Assembly (NCBI GenBank): GCA_029339195.1
Contig: JAPTJF010000019.1
Coordinates: 62,001 to 126,000 of the forward strand
DNA from: Micractinium sp. NFX-FRZ
Taxonomy: Eukaryota; Chlorophyta; Trebouxiophyceae; Chlorellales; Chlorellaceae
Direction: 5' to 3'
DNA length: 64,000 bases
In this document: positions 31,387 through 44,058 of the stretch, one piece after another
Numbering within the stretch: position 1 is the stretch's first letter
How the letters are laid out: each line of letters opens with the position of its first letter
Made by a program: the position numbers and the translations under genes
The notes under the pieces: model-generated
The model's database searches: none
What the model was told of the DNA's origin: nothing
The model's input: only the letters and a program-made list of their open reading frames with translations

Positions 31387-34300
31387 TCATGTCAAATCGA
31401 TTGCGGCATGCTGCTTATCCCACTTCCGTTGCTTCCGTTGCTCCGCTACCTGCCCCATCCGCGCCGATATTGAATCCCCCTGCCGCTTCACCGCTGCACC
31501 GTCTATGTGGCTGGCTGGCTGCTGCTGCTGCTGCTGCTGCCTCTGCTGCTTCTGCTGCTTCTGCACCGCCGAAACTGTGGCTGCCTGCACCGCCGCATCC
31601 GCCTCGGCAGCAGCAGCGGCTGCCATGCGGGGATCGTGCGCTCGCGGCTGCCCGATCTCGTGGCGCTGCTGCGCCGCTGCCAGCTGGTGCTGCCCAATGC
31701 CAGGAGAGGGTGCACCAGCGGCGCCAAAACCGTTTGGCACCCTGCTGAGCATCCTATGATACGCTGGCCCCCCACTTGAGCGGCCCTGCTGCGAGCGCTT
31801 GCCGCTGGGCGCCTGCTGCTGGGCGCGGGGCTGCGCGGCCGGCGGAGCAAGCGGTAGCAAGCCGCCAAAGGGAGGCGGAGGCGCGCCCTTCACTGCTTCT
31901 GCTGGAGCTGCTGCTGCCAGAGGTGCTGCTGGCGTCAGCGCATACAGGGCGGGGTGGAACCGGGCCTGGCACTCCTGCTGCTGCGGTTGCACTGGCCGCG
32001 GCGCCTGCGCGTACTGCTGCTGCTGCTGTGCATCCTGCTGCCTCTGCTGATGCACCTGTTGCTGCTGTGCCTGCCTCTGCTGCTGTTCCTGCTGCTCCTG
32101 CGTGCCACCAGAGGCTGCTGCTGCTGCTGCGATGCGCTGGGGGTTCCCGCCTTTGCGCTTGCCCGCCCGTGGCTGGCCCTGCTGCTGCTTGCCGAGCGGC
32201 ACCAGCACCTGCCCATGCTGCTGCTGCTGCTTGCGCGAGCCTCCCTGTGCCCCAGGCGGCCTGCCTGGGTGCTGCTGCTGCTGCGGCTGCCCCTCTTCGA
32301 CGTCCTCCTGCGTCAAGTCCTCCACCTCGTGCTGCCCTTGGCCTGCTGCTGCCACTGCTGCCGCAGCCCCAGCAGCAGGCCCCAAATGCCCTGAGGGCTG
32401 CAGGTGCAGGTTGCCGAGCTCCTGAGTGGCCAAAGCCTCCTGAGCACAGGCCAAGGCTACCTCAACATCTACGGACGTCAGCTCGCCCACCCCACCGCCG
32501 CCGGGGGCCTGCTGCTGCTGCTGCTGTGCCGGCGGCGGTGGCCCTAGCGCTGCGGCCAGCGGCGGGCTAGAGCCGCGGCCAATGTCTCCGAGGGAGCTGT
32601 CCTCGTCATCCTCATCCGGTCTCTTCCCCGACGCCGCCTGCTGCTGCGCCACCTGCTGCTGCTCTTGCTGCTCCGCCTCCCACTGGTCAATCTGCTCGTA
32701 ATCTGTGCTGTTGACTCTGCAGGCAGACAGGCGTGCGATGCAGCAACGCACAACCAACGGTGAGGCGATGCCCAAGCGTGCGCACAGCCGCCAGATGCCA
32801 GGGCCTGGGTGGCGGACCGTGGGCCTGCATGGCCACAGCTGCTGCTGCTGCCGCCCAGGCATGGGCACCGGCAGTCCCAGGCTGAGCTGCCGGCACCACC
32901 AACAAAGCTTGTTTTCTACCAAAGGTGAGCACACACACCAGTCCCCCTCCCTCTGGTCCGTCAAGGCTTCCCACCGCAGGACAGGACACCCTGCCTTGCT
33001 CACCCGGCCAGTTGGTCTGCATGGCGGCGCTGCCAGTCGCGCAGCGCGCGCACGCTGTCAGCGGCGTCGTGAGTGTAGAATGCGATGAAGACGTTGTAGT
33101 CCCTGCCATGGCCCTGCAGCCAGGCATTGCATGATTGCAGGGAGCAGCGCAATGGAGCTGGGTGGTGCCGGGCACAGGCGGGCAGGTGTGGTGCGGAGTC
33201 TACGGAGTGTTGAGGTGTACAGGGCAGGCACACAGCAGTCTGAAGGGCCATGATGACGTCAGGAGCCATGAAGTGCCAGCAAGTCAGCATGCCCAATTTC
33301 ACCGCAGCCCCCAGACCCTGCCTCCAAACGGCCTGCAGCCGGCCTTACCCGATACCAGAAGCGCAAGTGCGCCTGCAGCCGGTGGTCACGAGTCTCCTCC
33401 ATCACGCCCGCCACGTGCACCACATCCCCCCACTGCACTTCCACGCCTGCGGTGCAGGGCAGTGAAGCAGGCCGACTGGGGGTGGGCTGGGTCAGGCGAA
33501 GCGTGGCAAGGTAGTTCGGAGACGCCATGCAGGGAGCAACTCAAGCGGGGCGCATCTACAGGTTCTGCTGCTGCCCACCGTCACCCAATGTGTCCATACA
33601 ACTGCTTACGGCGTCCATTCCGGTCCAGCGGGTGGTGGGCAGAGGACTTAGGCTGGTCAGATGGCCGCCGCTGCTGCTTGCCCTGCTTGCCAGCCGCTGC
33701 TGCCGCCGCCGCTGCAGCAGCGTGCTGCGCTGCTGGTGCAGGCTCAGCGTGCTGCTGCCGGCCGTTAGACTCAGCGACAGGCTCCACAATCTGCAGGGAG
33801 AGGGTTGCAGAGGATGCACCGATGCACAGGCATGAGGCGCTCACAGCAGCGCCCCACAGAGTGAAGGTACCTGCGGCAGCATTCGCCGACAAGGAAACCT
33901 GCCGGGGTGTGCTCAGCGGCACTGCGCAACACCTCTTACCAGCCTCTCAGATCCCTCAACCCCTCAAACTTCTCACCACCCTCCAAGCTGCACCCTGACC
34001 CTAACACACCCCTCACCTCTAAATCTGAGTCATCATCCGAGCTGGCATCCACCGTAGTGCCGCTGCCACCCGCACCGCCGCCTGCCGCCCCAGCCAGGAC
34101 ATGTGTCGGCTCCAACACCTCCTCCTCCTGCTGCGCCTGCACCTGCGCCTGCTGCTGCCCATGAGGCTGCTGCCGGTGCTGCTGTTCCTGGTGCTGCGCC
34201 TGCTGCGGGCGTCCCTTCTTCCGCCGCTTGCGGGCGGGAGGCGTGGTGCCCACGTCTGCACCCGCCTCCCCATCCTGCTGCTGCACCACGCCGCGGGCCG

Positions 34301-37300
34301 GGCTGCCCGGCTGTGCGGCCCTGCCGCCGCCTTCCCACTGCTCCTCCTCCCCCTCCTCCCCCTCGCTGTCCTGGATCACTTGCTTCCGCCGCCGCCCCTG
34401 CTGCTGCTGCGCCTGCTGCTGCTGCTGCACCTGGTGCTGCTGTTGCACCTGCTGCTGCTGCCCCGCCGTGGAAGAGCCCAGGTAGGCAGCACCCAAGTCT
34501 GGAGATTCGTTGCCCAGATTTACCTCAAAACTCTCATCTGGCTCTTGTGTGCCCGCCATCGGGGTGCCGCCGCCCTGCACACAAGGGGGCACGCATGGCA
34601 CATTGGTCAAGTGGGAGTTGCGGAGCAGGCGGCGGGCAGCCGGCAGCAGCAGGCATGTGGGATTGGAACACCTACGGCCTGCCACTCCCAGATGCCTGCT
34701 CATGGCACCGCCCACACCACAGCAGGATCCCACTGTCCCAGCTCGTCTACCCGCCGCCCTCCCTCCTGTCTTGCATACAGCACCCTGGCATGTGTCAGCC
34801 ATCACTCCCACCTGCTGTTGCTCCTCCTCCACCTCGTCTATATCCGACACCTCCACGTATGGCTCCGCCTCCGCCCCTGCATCTGCGCCCCGCTCCGGCT
34901 CTGGCCCAAACACCACGCCATCCGGCGCGCCTGGTGCTGGCACCCCCTCTGGCCCCGACTGCCGCTGCTTCTTGGGCTTGGGCAGGTCCCGCTCCTCAAA
35001 ATCTCCCTCATCCCATCCACCGCTGTCTGCCTGCGCCGCCACTGCCTGCAAGCGCGGATGGCACACAGAAAGGTGTCGGAGCAGGGGTCAGAAGCCAAAC
35101 AGGGGTGCGCAAAGGGGGCGAGCTCTGGCACAGGTGTGGGGGCCCAGCAAATGCAGCAGGCTGCACTGCTATGCAGCAAGTCACAAAGCCTGCGAAGGTG
35201 CTGAGCAGAAGAGCCGCTCCCACCGTCTGGCCAGGTGGCACAGAACAGGTGCAGACGCACGCCGTAGGTAGCACGCTGCTGCGCGCAGCACGGCAGGCAG
35301 TGCAGGCGGCGAATGCAGTGCAGCAGGCAGCGCAGGCAGGGGATGCAGAACAGCAGGGCACAGCTCACCGCGATGCCCTCGAACAAACCGCCCGCAGCAG
35401 TGGCGCCCGGCGCCCCGCCGCCAGCAAGGCGGCGCTCTGCTGCCGCCGCCACGGTGTCGCGGTCAGGGGAGTCGAGGCGCTGCAGCAGCAGGGCGGCAAG
35501 GTGAGTCTTCATTAGGATCACAGCCCAGCAGCAGCCCAGCACGCCCGCCGGTTGATGCTGCCAGCAGGCCAGCAAGTGCACGCACCGCACGCACAGCAGG
35601 GACCCGCTCTCCTCCTTTCCCCTCCCTCTGCCCAGCCCTGCAGCCTGGGGCACCCACCTTGGCCGCCGCTGCCTGCCGCTTGCCACGAGCCTCCTTCCTC
35701 TCCGCCATGTCCTGCTGCTTCTGCCGTGCCCTCCGCTCAAGCGCCACCTGGCGCTCCTTCTTGCGTGTCAGACCGTCCACCTCCCAGATCTCTGGCCGCC
35801 GGTACTGCACACAGCGGTGAAGGGCAGGCACTCGGATGGGTCAGGTGGCCCACCTGCAAGCCACACACGCCAGTGCGCTGTCGTGCTGCAGCAGCAACCC
35901 TTGCGCTGCCAGCTCCCAGCACAACCTATGCCAGCCACGTGGCGGCCAGCTCAGCGCTGGCCAACTTAGCTACCCGGCCATCGAAAGAGCTGGTGCTTGC
36001 TGAAGGTACAGCCCAACACGGGTACAGGCTGCACATTACAACTTCTTTGGGCTGGCACAAACCCAAGCCGAGGAATGAGGCAGGGGGCCTTCTCAACATG
36101 CTCTTCACCTCTTGCGCCGCTGCATCACCCTCGCAGGCTTGCGCAGGAGCCGGTGGTACAGATGAAAACCAACATGGGCGCCGCTACAGTACAAACCGTG
36201 GCCGGCGCGAAACAAAACACCGATAGTTGGGGCACTCACGGGCTGGGTGAGGAGCTGGTGCTGGAGGTCCAGCAGCTCCCGCTTGACCTCGTCCGCCAGC
36301 GGGTCGCCCTCCTTCCATTCATCCGTCCCTGGGACGCGCAGGCCGCACTGGTCCTGCAGGCACAAGGGGGCGTGGCAACCCATGCGTGGGTACACAAAGA
36401 GGGGTGGGGCAAGCCAAGCCTTCCGGCTGCCGCCTGCTGAGCTGTGTGCCTCACCTTGCATTCCTGCCTGCCAGCTGCCTCCCCCGCCTGTGGCACCCCA
36501 AATGTGCTAGCTCCACCCATTTGATCCCACTCACCGCCGGAAGCTGTAAGACCAAAACCAGTTGGTCACCCCATGCGCTTCATTATACAGAATGCCCACC
36601 TGCCACCAATAGCTCCCCAGTCCCACCACACCTTGCCCTCCACCCCCCCACCCCTCCCCCACCCTGCCGCCCGCTCACCGCCATGAGCTCCAGAATCTGC
36701 CGCCGCATCTCGTAGCGCAGCGCGGTGGGGTTGCTGTCAGGGAACCACTTCTCAGTCAGCAGGCCTGCGGGGAGGCAGAGGGGCAGAAGCCATCACACAC
36801 GGCTGGGCAGCAAGCACCACATGCGCAAGGTCCCTCGGAGAGCAGGCGGCGGAGCGGCAGCAGCGCTACGCATGCCGTGCGTGCACACAAATGGGATGCT
36901 AGGCCGGCCTGCTCCGATCCCACACTTGCAGGCCTGCCTACCTGGGTAGTAGTGATCCGTCCCCTCAAACAGGTCCCTGTTGCTGTGCTGGTAGTTGTTC
37001 AAATCCACAATGTCCTTCAAATTGATGACTGCACGATGGAAGCCAAGCCAAGCCAAGCCAAGCAGGCAGGCAGGCGCCGCCAGGAGTGAGGGTGTGCGAT
37101 GGAGGGCGCGTGGGCCCACGCAGCGGCAAGCGATGGGCAGTGCCATGGTTGAGGTCGTGAGGCAGCATGGCCACCGTGGGTAGGCGATGTCCTCGACATG
37201 CATGCTGAGCTGGCTGCGCAGCCACGCTACTGCAGGCTCCAGGTCAACAGCGGCCGCTGACGTGGCGGCAGCCTGCATGCGACCCATCGCTCTGGCCGGT

Positions 37301-40300
37301 GCTTAGCAATGCAGGAAGCCCACCAACCCTTAATGGTGACCACCAAGTGAGCCCCCAGCGGCTGCTGCTGACCTGGCGGCAGCCTGTATGTCAGGAACTC
37401 TGGGTAGCTGCACATGAAGAGGCCGCAGTCGCAGTGGTTGTCCTGCTTGGGCACCTGCAGGAGGATCCATGCACAGATACGTTCCGGTGTGTGGTGTGTA
37501 TGTGCTTGTGCCAGACTAGAACCAGACCGCTGGTCCAGGCAGGTTGTAAGGACGCCAAAGCAGGGAGCAGCCAGGAAGCAGCCAGCCGGACAGGGAAGCA
37601 GGCAAATCAGGGCAGCACAAACACGTGCAGAGCAGCACAGGTCAGCAGCGTGCATGGCAACGGCTTGCCTTGAGGGGTCGTGAGGGAAAGTCGGTGGGTA
37701 GCCAGGTGCGCTTCTCGCCAGGGTGCGCCTCTGCCCACTGCTTGGGCCGGCAGTCCGGCGGCCCAGAGCGAACCTGCGTGGCAGCATAAGAGGCGAGTCT
37801 GGCGCAGTTGATAGGCATGCCGGCCGGCTGGCAGGCGCTCCTGTTGCGGAAGTGCAGTGCGCAATGGGCGTGGCAGGAGCGATGGTGCACTGCAGGCAGG
37901 CAGCGCATCTGACCTTGAGCTCCCACTCAAACTGCAGGTAATTGCGCAGCTTGGTGGCCACGTTGTTCGCGTTGTGGCTGCCTGCTCAAAGGCAAGCAGT
38001 GGGAGCAGGTGGGGAGGTCAGAGGGAGGCACGGCTGCTACAGCAGCATTGAGAGCCAGCACCAGTATGGTGCAACGTCTGGGCCAGGTCAGCGTACACAG
38101 CAGCCATGCAGGGCCCGCTGTCCCGCTGGCTCCAGCGCCACCAAGGCCAGCCTGCAGCTGCTGCTGGGCAGCTTTACAGAGCACACGGGGAGCATAGCCC
38201 CACTGCCGACGCATGGGCAGCTGTTGGCATAGCCGGCCGGCCGGCCAGCTGCCAGGCAGAGGCTTTCCCCTCCCCCCGCCCCTAATCTCCCTCCCTGCCA
38301 CAGGCCCCCACCTTTGATTGAGTCCAGGTGAAGGATGCAGGGTGTCTCAGCACCGGGCCGCACCCTGCTGGCAAGCGGGGCCTGCCCCTGGTCGGGCTTG
38401 GCTGGCACCTGGTCTGGCGGCAGCAGGGCATCAGCCATGACAACACCTGCAGCCAGCCAGGTTGCAGCCCACATGTTAGAGCCCTGCTGCGGTTGCGTTA
38501 TGCGCTCTGCTCGCGCATGCCAGGCACCGCCCCTACCGCATGCGGCAGCAGAGAGCACAGGCCGTAGGCAGCAGCAGGGAGCACAGACACAGCAAAGAGC
38601 AGCAGAGAGCGCAGGCCGTCGGCAGCAGCAGGGAGCACAGAAAAGAGCACGTCACATGTGAAGGCCCCACCCCCCTTCCCCCTGCCAACGCATGTCGCCC
38701 TGCAGCAGCCGCTGCTGCAGGCGGATGTGCGGCCCGCACCCACCCGGGTGGCAGATGACCATCAGGCTCCAGTGCAGCGCCTCGTGGACCGGCACAAAGA
38801 TGAAGTCCTTGGAGAACAGGTCCACGTCCTGTGGTGGGGAGTAGTGGCAGCAATCAGATGGGGAGCACATCGGATGGGTTGATGGGGGCAGTAATCACAT
38901 GGGTGGATGGGAGGAACAGAGGGGAGGTGAGCGAGCCGGGGTGTGGTGCACGGGCGGGCAGGTGCCCCGTACCGACCACAAGCACATGGCTCCCCTCATG
39001 CCTGCTCGCTCGCCCCCTTGACCAACCGGCGCGTGTGCCCTTCCTGGCCCTTGCATCTGTGCCCAAGCCTGTGACTGTTGCCAAGTACAATAGTCACCCT
39101 GAGGACTTGGTGGATGCAGCTGCAGCCCCGGCCTGCCTGCCCTGCCCTGCCCTGCAAACTCCCCGCCGGAGCGGCGCCCACCCACCTTGGTCCACTTCCT
39201 CAGCTTCTGGTGGTTCTTCAGCATCTGCAGCTTCACCCCCTTCATGCCCTCCTCCTTGGAATACGCCTCCACGTCAGGGGTCAGCGTGCCGCCTGGGGGG
39301 CAGGGAGGCAGGCAGGGAGGGAGGGAGGCAGGGAGGCGGACGGGGAAGGGATGTCAGCAGCAGGAGCGTCCCAGGGTTTCGTTGCAGGCAAACAGGACTG
39401 TGAGGCCAAGAACAGGCACGCAGCGTGCTGTGAGATCCTCAGGGGCAAAACTGTGCAGGGCAGCGTGGGCAACCTGCAGAGCCAGCGGAGCGAGCCTGGT
39501 GCAGGCACAGCATGCGGCCGCCGCCTCAAACATCAGAAGGCCACGCTTCAAATGACATCGCAGTCGGCTAGGCAGTGTTGAGGAAGCAGTGCAAGCACAG
39601 ACGGACAACAGGCAGGCAGGCAGGCAAAGGGCACACATGTCGAGCAGCACCCACAAGATTGCCAAGGAGGCGCAGGTTCGTCCTGAAGTTGAATCCTCTT
39701 TCAGGGGATGTGAAACGCTGTAACGACTAGAAAAACGGGGGCGCACCTTCCGTCTCGGTGAGCTTCTTGAAAAAGAAGGTGTTGAAGAAGTAGCAGCGGC
39801 TGGCGACCTCGGGGGGCAGCTGGTCCTGCAGCCACCTGCAGGGGTGGCACGCGAGCGCGGGAGCAGGCAGCAGCGCGTTTGGGGATGCGTGAACTGGAGG
39901 TGGGCGGGCCCTGTGGGGAGGTGCGGACGCGCGTCTGCACCCCTGCTCCACCCTCGGTCTATCGGGCGTATGAGGACGTAACCATTTGAAGGTGGATGTC
40001 TGCGCATGCCCCGCAGCGATGCTGGCTCCACAACGGCTGCACAGAACAAAAGTTATGTTCATCTGCACCCTCGCGATTCCCACCACCCACCCTGACGTAA
40101 AAGATGGTGCCCGTGTCATTCGGAACTCAAAGGGTCCAGGCAAATCACACCCAGAACCTCGCCCCCACCTGCAAAGGCCAAAGGCAAGGCGCTCCGTCCC
40201 TGCCTGCTCCCTTCCATCCTTCCCTCCCTCCTTCCTGCCTCCCCCCTTCCTCCCTCCCCCTCCCTGCCCTCGCCCACCTGAGGTAAAAGTCGATGACTGT

Positions 40301-43300
40301 GTCGTTCAGGAACTCATCCGGGTCCAGCCGGGCCAGGTCCAGGGCTGTCACCTCCACCGACCCGGGGCCGCCGTTGCGGGGGTACAGGCACTTGAGGCCC
40401 TGCGGGGGTGGGGGAAGAGGCAAGGGGCAGGTGGGAGAGATGCGCGGACGGCGCACCACAATGTGCCACAAGGGGTGCAGCGGGTGATGCATGCCTGTCG
40501 ACATGTGGAGCCAGGCAAGCAGATTTGGAGGTGTGCTTTCATGGGAGGGATGCAGGCAGAGTTATGAGCAGTAGGGGCAGGGAAGGACTTGAGGCACAGC
40601 GTTGCCTCTTCAGTTGGCACCCTCCGTCCGACACTGAGCCCTGCCATGCAGCCGCTGCTACACAGCCAAGCGCGTAGCCCAGCAGCCCCCTCTCTTGCCT
40701 CTGCCCCACCCGTTCCCAGCACCCTCTCTTGTTTCGACCACGCGCTTACCCCTCCCCTGCCCCTCCAACCAGCTCCCTCTCTGCGCCTTGAATCCTCAGA
40801 GATGCAGTGCCAAGCAGTGCGAAGCGATGGACCACTGCTAGGCATCCCCACACCTCGTCCAGCACACCCTCTCCTTGTACCTCTCCCCACCTTGAACCGC
40901 TCAGAAGTGGAGCGCCAGGCGGTGCCGCGCGTGGGGCGTGTGCTCAGGGGGCGCAGCGCCTCGGCAGCATCTGCCGCCGCGGCCGCTGCTACCGCCGCTG
41001 CAGAGCCAGGCGACAGGGTGCCGGGGTCGTCATCGCTCAACAGGTCGATTGGCCCCTCGTCCACCTGCAGTTTAGAGTAAGACGCGGGAGGGTGGCAGGG
41101 TGACCGTTACTGGCGGCCAGGAGGCTGAGCACACAGACACGAAAGATTTGAATGGCACCAGCCCACCGCGGCGCGTACAGCCGCACCCGCACAGGGAGAT
41201 GCAGAACAATGTGCGCTACAGCAGAGCACAGCACAGCACGGCACAGCGCAGGCAGCGGGGCCTCACCAGCTCCCGCTGCGCCGCTGCGCCGCGCCGCCGC
41301 GTGTTGGGCTGCCGGGGCCACCCCTGGGGCTGCCCAGTGATGAACCCCGAATCGTCACTCTCATAGCCTCCCTGCGCTGCCCGCCCGCCCCGCCCCTTGA
41401 GCTGCCGCCGCTCTGCTGCATCCCGCGCCCGCTGCTGCAAGTCCTCCTCCCCTGGCTTATACTCGTCGTCATCTGAACCCTGCTTGCGCCCCTTCTGCTG
41501 CGCCTGCCGCGGCTGCTTGCCCTTGCCGCGTGCCGGTGCCCGCCCACCAGCTGCCGCTGCCCCGCTGAGTGGCAGCAGAGCGAGGGGTGCTGTGGCCACT
41601 TGGCTGTGGAACTGGCTGGAGGGTACGGTCGTCAGGTTCAGCGGGGGCTTGCCCTGCTGCTGCTGGCGCTGCTGGTGTTGCTGCACCATCCCGTCCTGCA
41701 GCACACGCCAGCACAGTCCTCGTAAGCACTACATGTGCCATGCCCACCCAGGCGCAGCACCCAAGATCAGGAAAATCATCTGAAGCAGCGGTGCCAGCAG
41801 CAGCAGCACAGGCAGCGGTGAAGCAGAGGCAGCACAAGCAGCAGCAGCAGCGATGCCGCTGAGAGACATGCCAACGACAGCAGCGATGCCGCAGGCAGCA
41901 CACGGGGCAGCAGCAGTGGCACCGCAGGCAGCGACAGCAGCGGTACCGCAGGCACCACAAGAAGCGACAGCAGCAATGGCGCAGGCAGCACAACCAGCGA
42001 CAGGAAGCGGTACCGCAGGCAGCACAGGCAGCGCACCACCGTGGCCTGCACCTTGCGCTCCACAACAGGCCGAAGGTCATGCGCCACAGCGCACTTTCCA
42101 CAGACCCATCCTTTCTGGCCTTGCCCATCCTGCAAGGAAAGCATACCAGGAGGAGGGGCGGCATACGCAGGGCGGCAGTCAGTGTGTGCAGCTTCTGCTG
42201 CACAGGTGGTGCTCGCTCAGGCTGGTTCAAGCAGGCCATGCTACTAATCAATACTGTCAGGCTGGGGAAAGCGACATGTTGGCTCACCATGACAAGCTTC
42301 AGCTCTCTGCCTGGCAGCGGCGGGCACTGGCACAGCTGGCACAAGGATTGCCGCGGTGGCTGCTGCTGCTGCTGCTGCTGCTGCAGCTGCTGCTCGTGCT
42401 GTTGCTGCTGCTGCTGATGATGCTGCTTCTGCTGCTGACGCCCCCCCGGCTGCTGCTCCTGCTGCTGCTGCTGGCCGCCACGTCCAGCACGGCTGACGCC
42501 AAGCAGCATGTTGTGCCGCATGGATGCACCAGCGTGTGGTGCCCCCCTCTGCAGGCAGGCAAGGTGTAACAGCAACACATGTTCAACATCCCGGTCCTCT
42601 CAGCACCGCCAATCCCGTTTTCAGCACCCCATTGCAAGGCGGCTTTGCTGCAGCCCTCCGCACATCGCCTAGGCAGCACAGCAGCACGCCACTTTCAGCA
42701 AAAACTGAGGCAGCGCTGCGTGCAGGGGGAGAGAAAGCACTTACGGCTGCCTGGGGTTGGGATGCGCCCGCGGGCGAGTCCCTCAGGCCAGCAAAGTCGC
42801 GGGAGCCACCCAGACGCTGCAGGGGCGCGTACTTCTGCTTGGTAGGCGGGTGCTGGGCGGGAGCTGCAAATTGCTGCAGTGCTGCCTCGTCCGCATTCTG
42901 ACGCGCCTGCAGGCAGCCGGATAGCGGACAGAGGGGCACGCTCGCTTCGTAAGCTGGGACACAACGGCCGGCAGTGTGCTGTGTGCAAGGCGGCTCGTCA
43001 GCACCCATTCCGCCACGCGCGAGGCAAAGGCATGGATCAAGGCAGGAGCGTGCAGGCAGACGTGCGGAACACAGCCCAAAGAAGAGAGCACACCCACCCG
43101 CTGCAGCCACTCGCTACTTGCTGGTGCCTCCGGCGCTCTGCCGACCACGTGCGGCTCCGGTGATGGGTGCTGCTCCTGCTGCGTCGGCTGCGGTGGCAGC
43201 TGCTCGTCATGCCGCCACTGCTGCTGCTGTGCTGCACGCTCCGCCTCATCCTCCTCCAGCAGCCTGATGTAGCGCTCCAGGCGAGCAATAGCAATCCACT

Positions 43301-43598
43301 GCTTCTTGCCGCCATCTGGAAGCCGTGCAAGTTTCCCCTCTTTCTCCTCCTGCTGCACGCGCGACATGAGCTCCCCCAGCTCCTTGCGCAGGGCGCCAGG
43401 GTTGTTCAGAATCGCCTCATACCGCGGCATGCGCTGACGCAGCTGTGGCTTGGAATCGCGCTGCACCTCGAAGCGTGCAGCGGCCAGCGGGTCTCCAAGC
43501 GAGCCCTCCAGGTCGTCGAGCGTGCTGCCGCCAGCACCCGCCACTGGCACAGCCGCCGCCGCTTGTGCTGCAGCGGCCCGCCGCGCATAGACCTCCAT
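31387..43598 (-). CDS. ULP2: ULP2/SENP6-type SUMO protease, very large
   Basis: C48 cysteine protease that removes SUMO. Twenty-six exons assemble in frame to about 1,839 residues: 43598-43098, 42906-42745, 42548-42288, 42129-42040, 41695-41267, 41064-40891, 40399-40278, 39835-39747, 39292-39186, 38828-38744, 38446-38312, 37981-37914, 37773-37669, 37454-37328, 37028-36942, 36764-36679, 36543-36535, 36353-36240, 35804-35658, 35479-35369, 35045-34812, 34574-34017, 33790-33610, 33446-33349, 33113-33004, 32716-31387. The protease begins at [16 protein letters not shown]. The catalytic set is His in [11 protein letters not shown] (about 664), Asp in LHLDS (about 715), and Gln and Cys in [13 protein letters not shown] (about 780 and 786). 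The roughly 50-residue gap between His and Asp fits the ULP2/SENP6-7 group. N- and C-terminal regions are disordered and Gln-rich, with a small folded-looking patch ([28 protein letters not shown]). One intron has a GC donor. The 9-nt exon is uncertain. Confidence 0.85.
38544..38641. repeat. 55-bp tandem repeat in SUMO-protease intron
   Basis: Two copies of a 43-bp core (GCAGCAGAGAGC.CAGGCCGT.GGCAGCAGCAGGGAGCACAGA, with 2 mismatches) start at 38544 and 38599. They lie in the intron between the exons carrying the catalytic His and Asp. Confidence 0.7.
41780..42035. repeat. Degenerate minisatellite in SUMO-protease intron
   Basis: About ten diverged 21-27-bp units, typified by GCAGCGATGCCGCAGGCAGCA, run from just after the donor of exon 4 through most of the intron. 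The array is open in several frames and so produces long spurious Ala/Cys/Leu-rich ORFs. Confidence 0.7.
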
Positions 43599-44058
43599 GT
43601 CGCTGCACCAATGGCAACCTCGTGGGCTGCTACGCCGATCCTAGCTAGCAAGGAGCGCCAAAGGTGTGATCATTGCCAGAGACGTGTTGCAATTTCGCTC
43701 CGGCCGCTGCTAGCTTAGGCGAGATGCACTAAACTATTGTGTGGCGTTGTAGGTTCAAAAATATGGATAACAGGGGCCCAGGAAGCGAGCGCTGGCGACT
43801 TAAAAGTCGCGAGGCGTGCTCTGGGCGGACCTTCACACCTGACAAAGCACTTGAGCAGTTGTCCGAAACCAAGGGATTTGACAGGAGCAGTAAATAGGCC
43901 TCCTGGACTCGCCATGGCAGGGCTGCTCTGCCACGGGTGCCTACTTCTTGGAGGAGTTCTTTGGATAGTCTTCTAACACCTTGCACGTGCTTCCTGTTTG
44001 CTCCTGTATCGCAGCAAAATCACTGCCTGCTCATTGCTGTACTGCTCGAGGTATAAGA
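43599..44058. promoter_or_regulatory. Divergent promoter, SUMO protease / dehydrogenase
   Basis: 460 bases between opposing start codons. A GTATAAG lies at 44051-44057, immediately before the dehydrogenase ATG and too close to be its TATA box. No gene of its own is seen. Confidence 0.35.

Noticed and set aside
36535..36543. 9-nt exon (LPA) in the SUMO protease.
   Set aside because: It keeps the frame and has AG/GT borders, but the frame also holds without it, and its donor block resembles the real donor at 36679, so it may be only an echo copy. It is kept in the exon list with a warning.
41780..42035. Long Ala/Cys/Leu-rich ORFs in the SUMO-protease intron.
   Set aside because: They are by-products of a short tandem repeat that is open in several frames.
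43737..43976. 79-residue plus-strand ORF in the SUMO-protease/dehydrogenase promoter region.
   Set aside because: Poor third-position bias, no motif, and it lies where both promoters must be.
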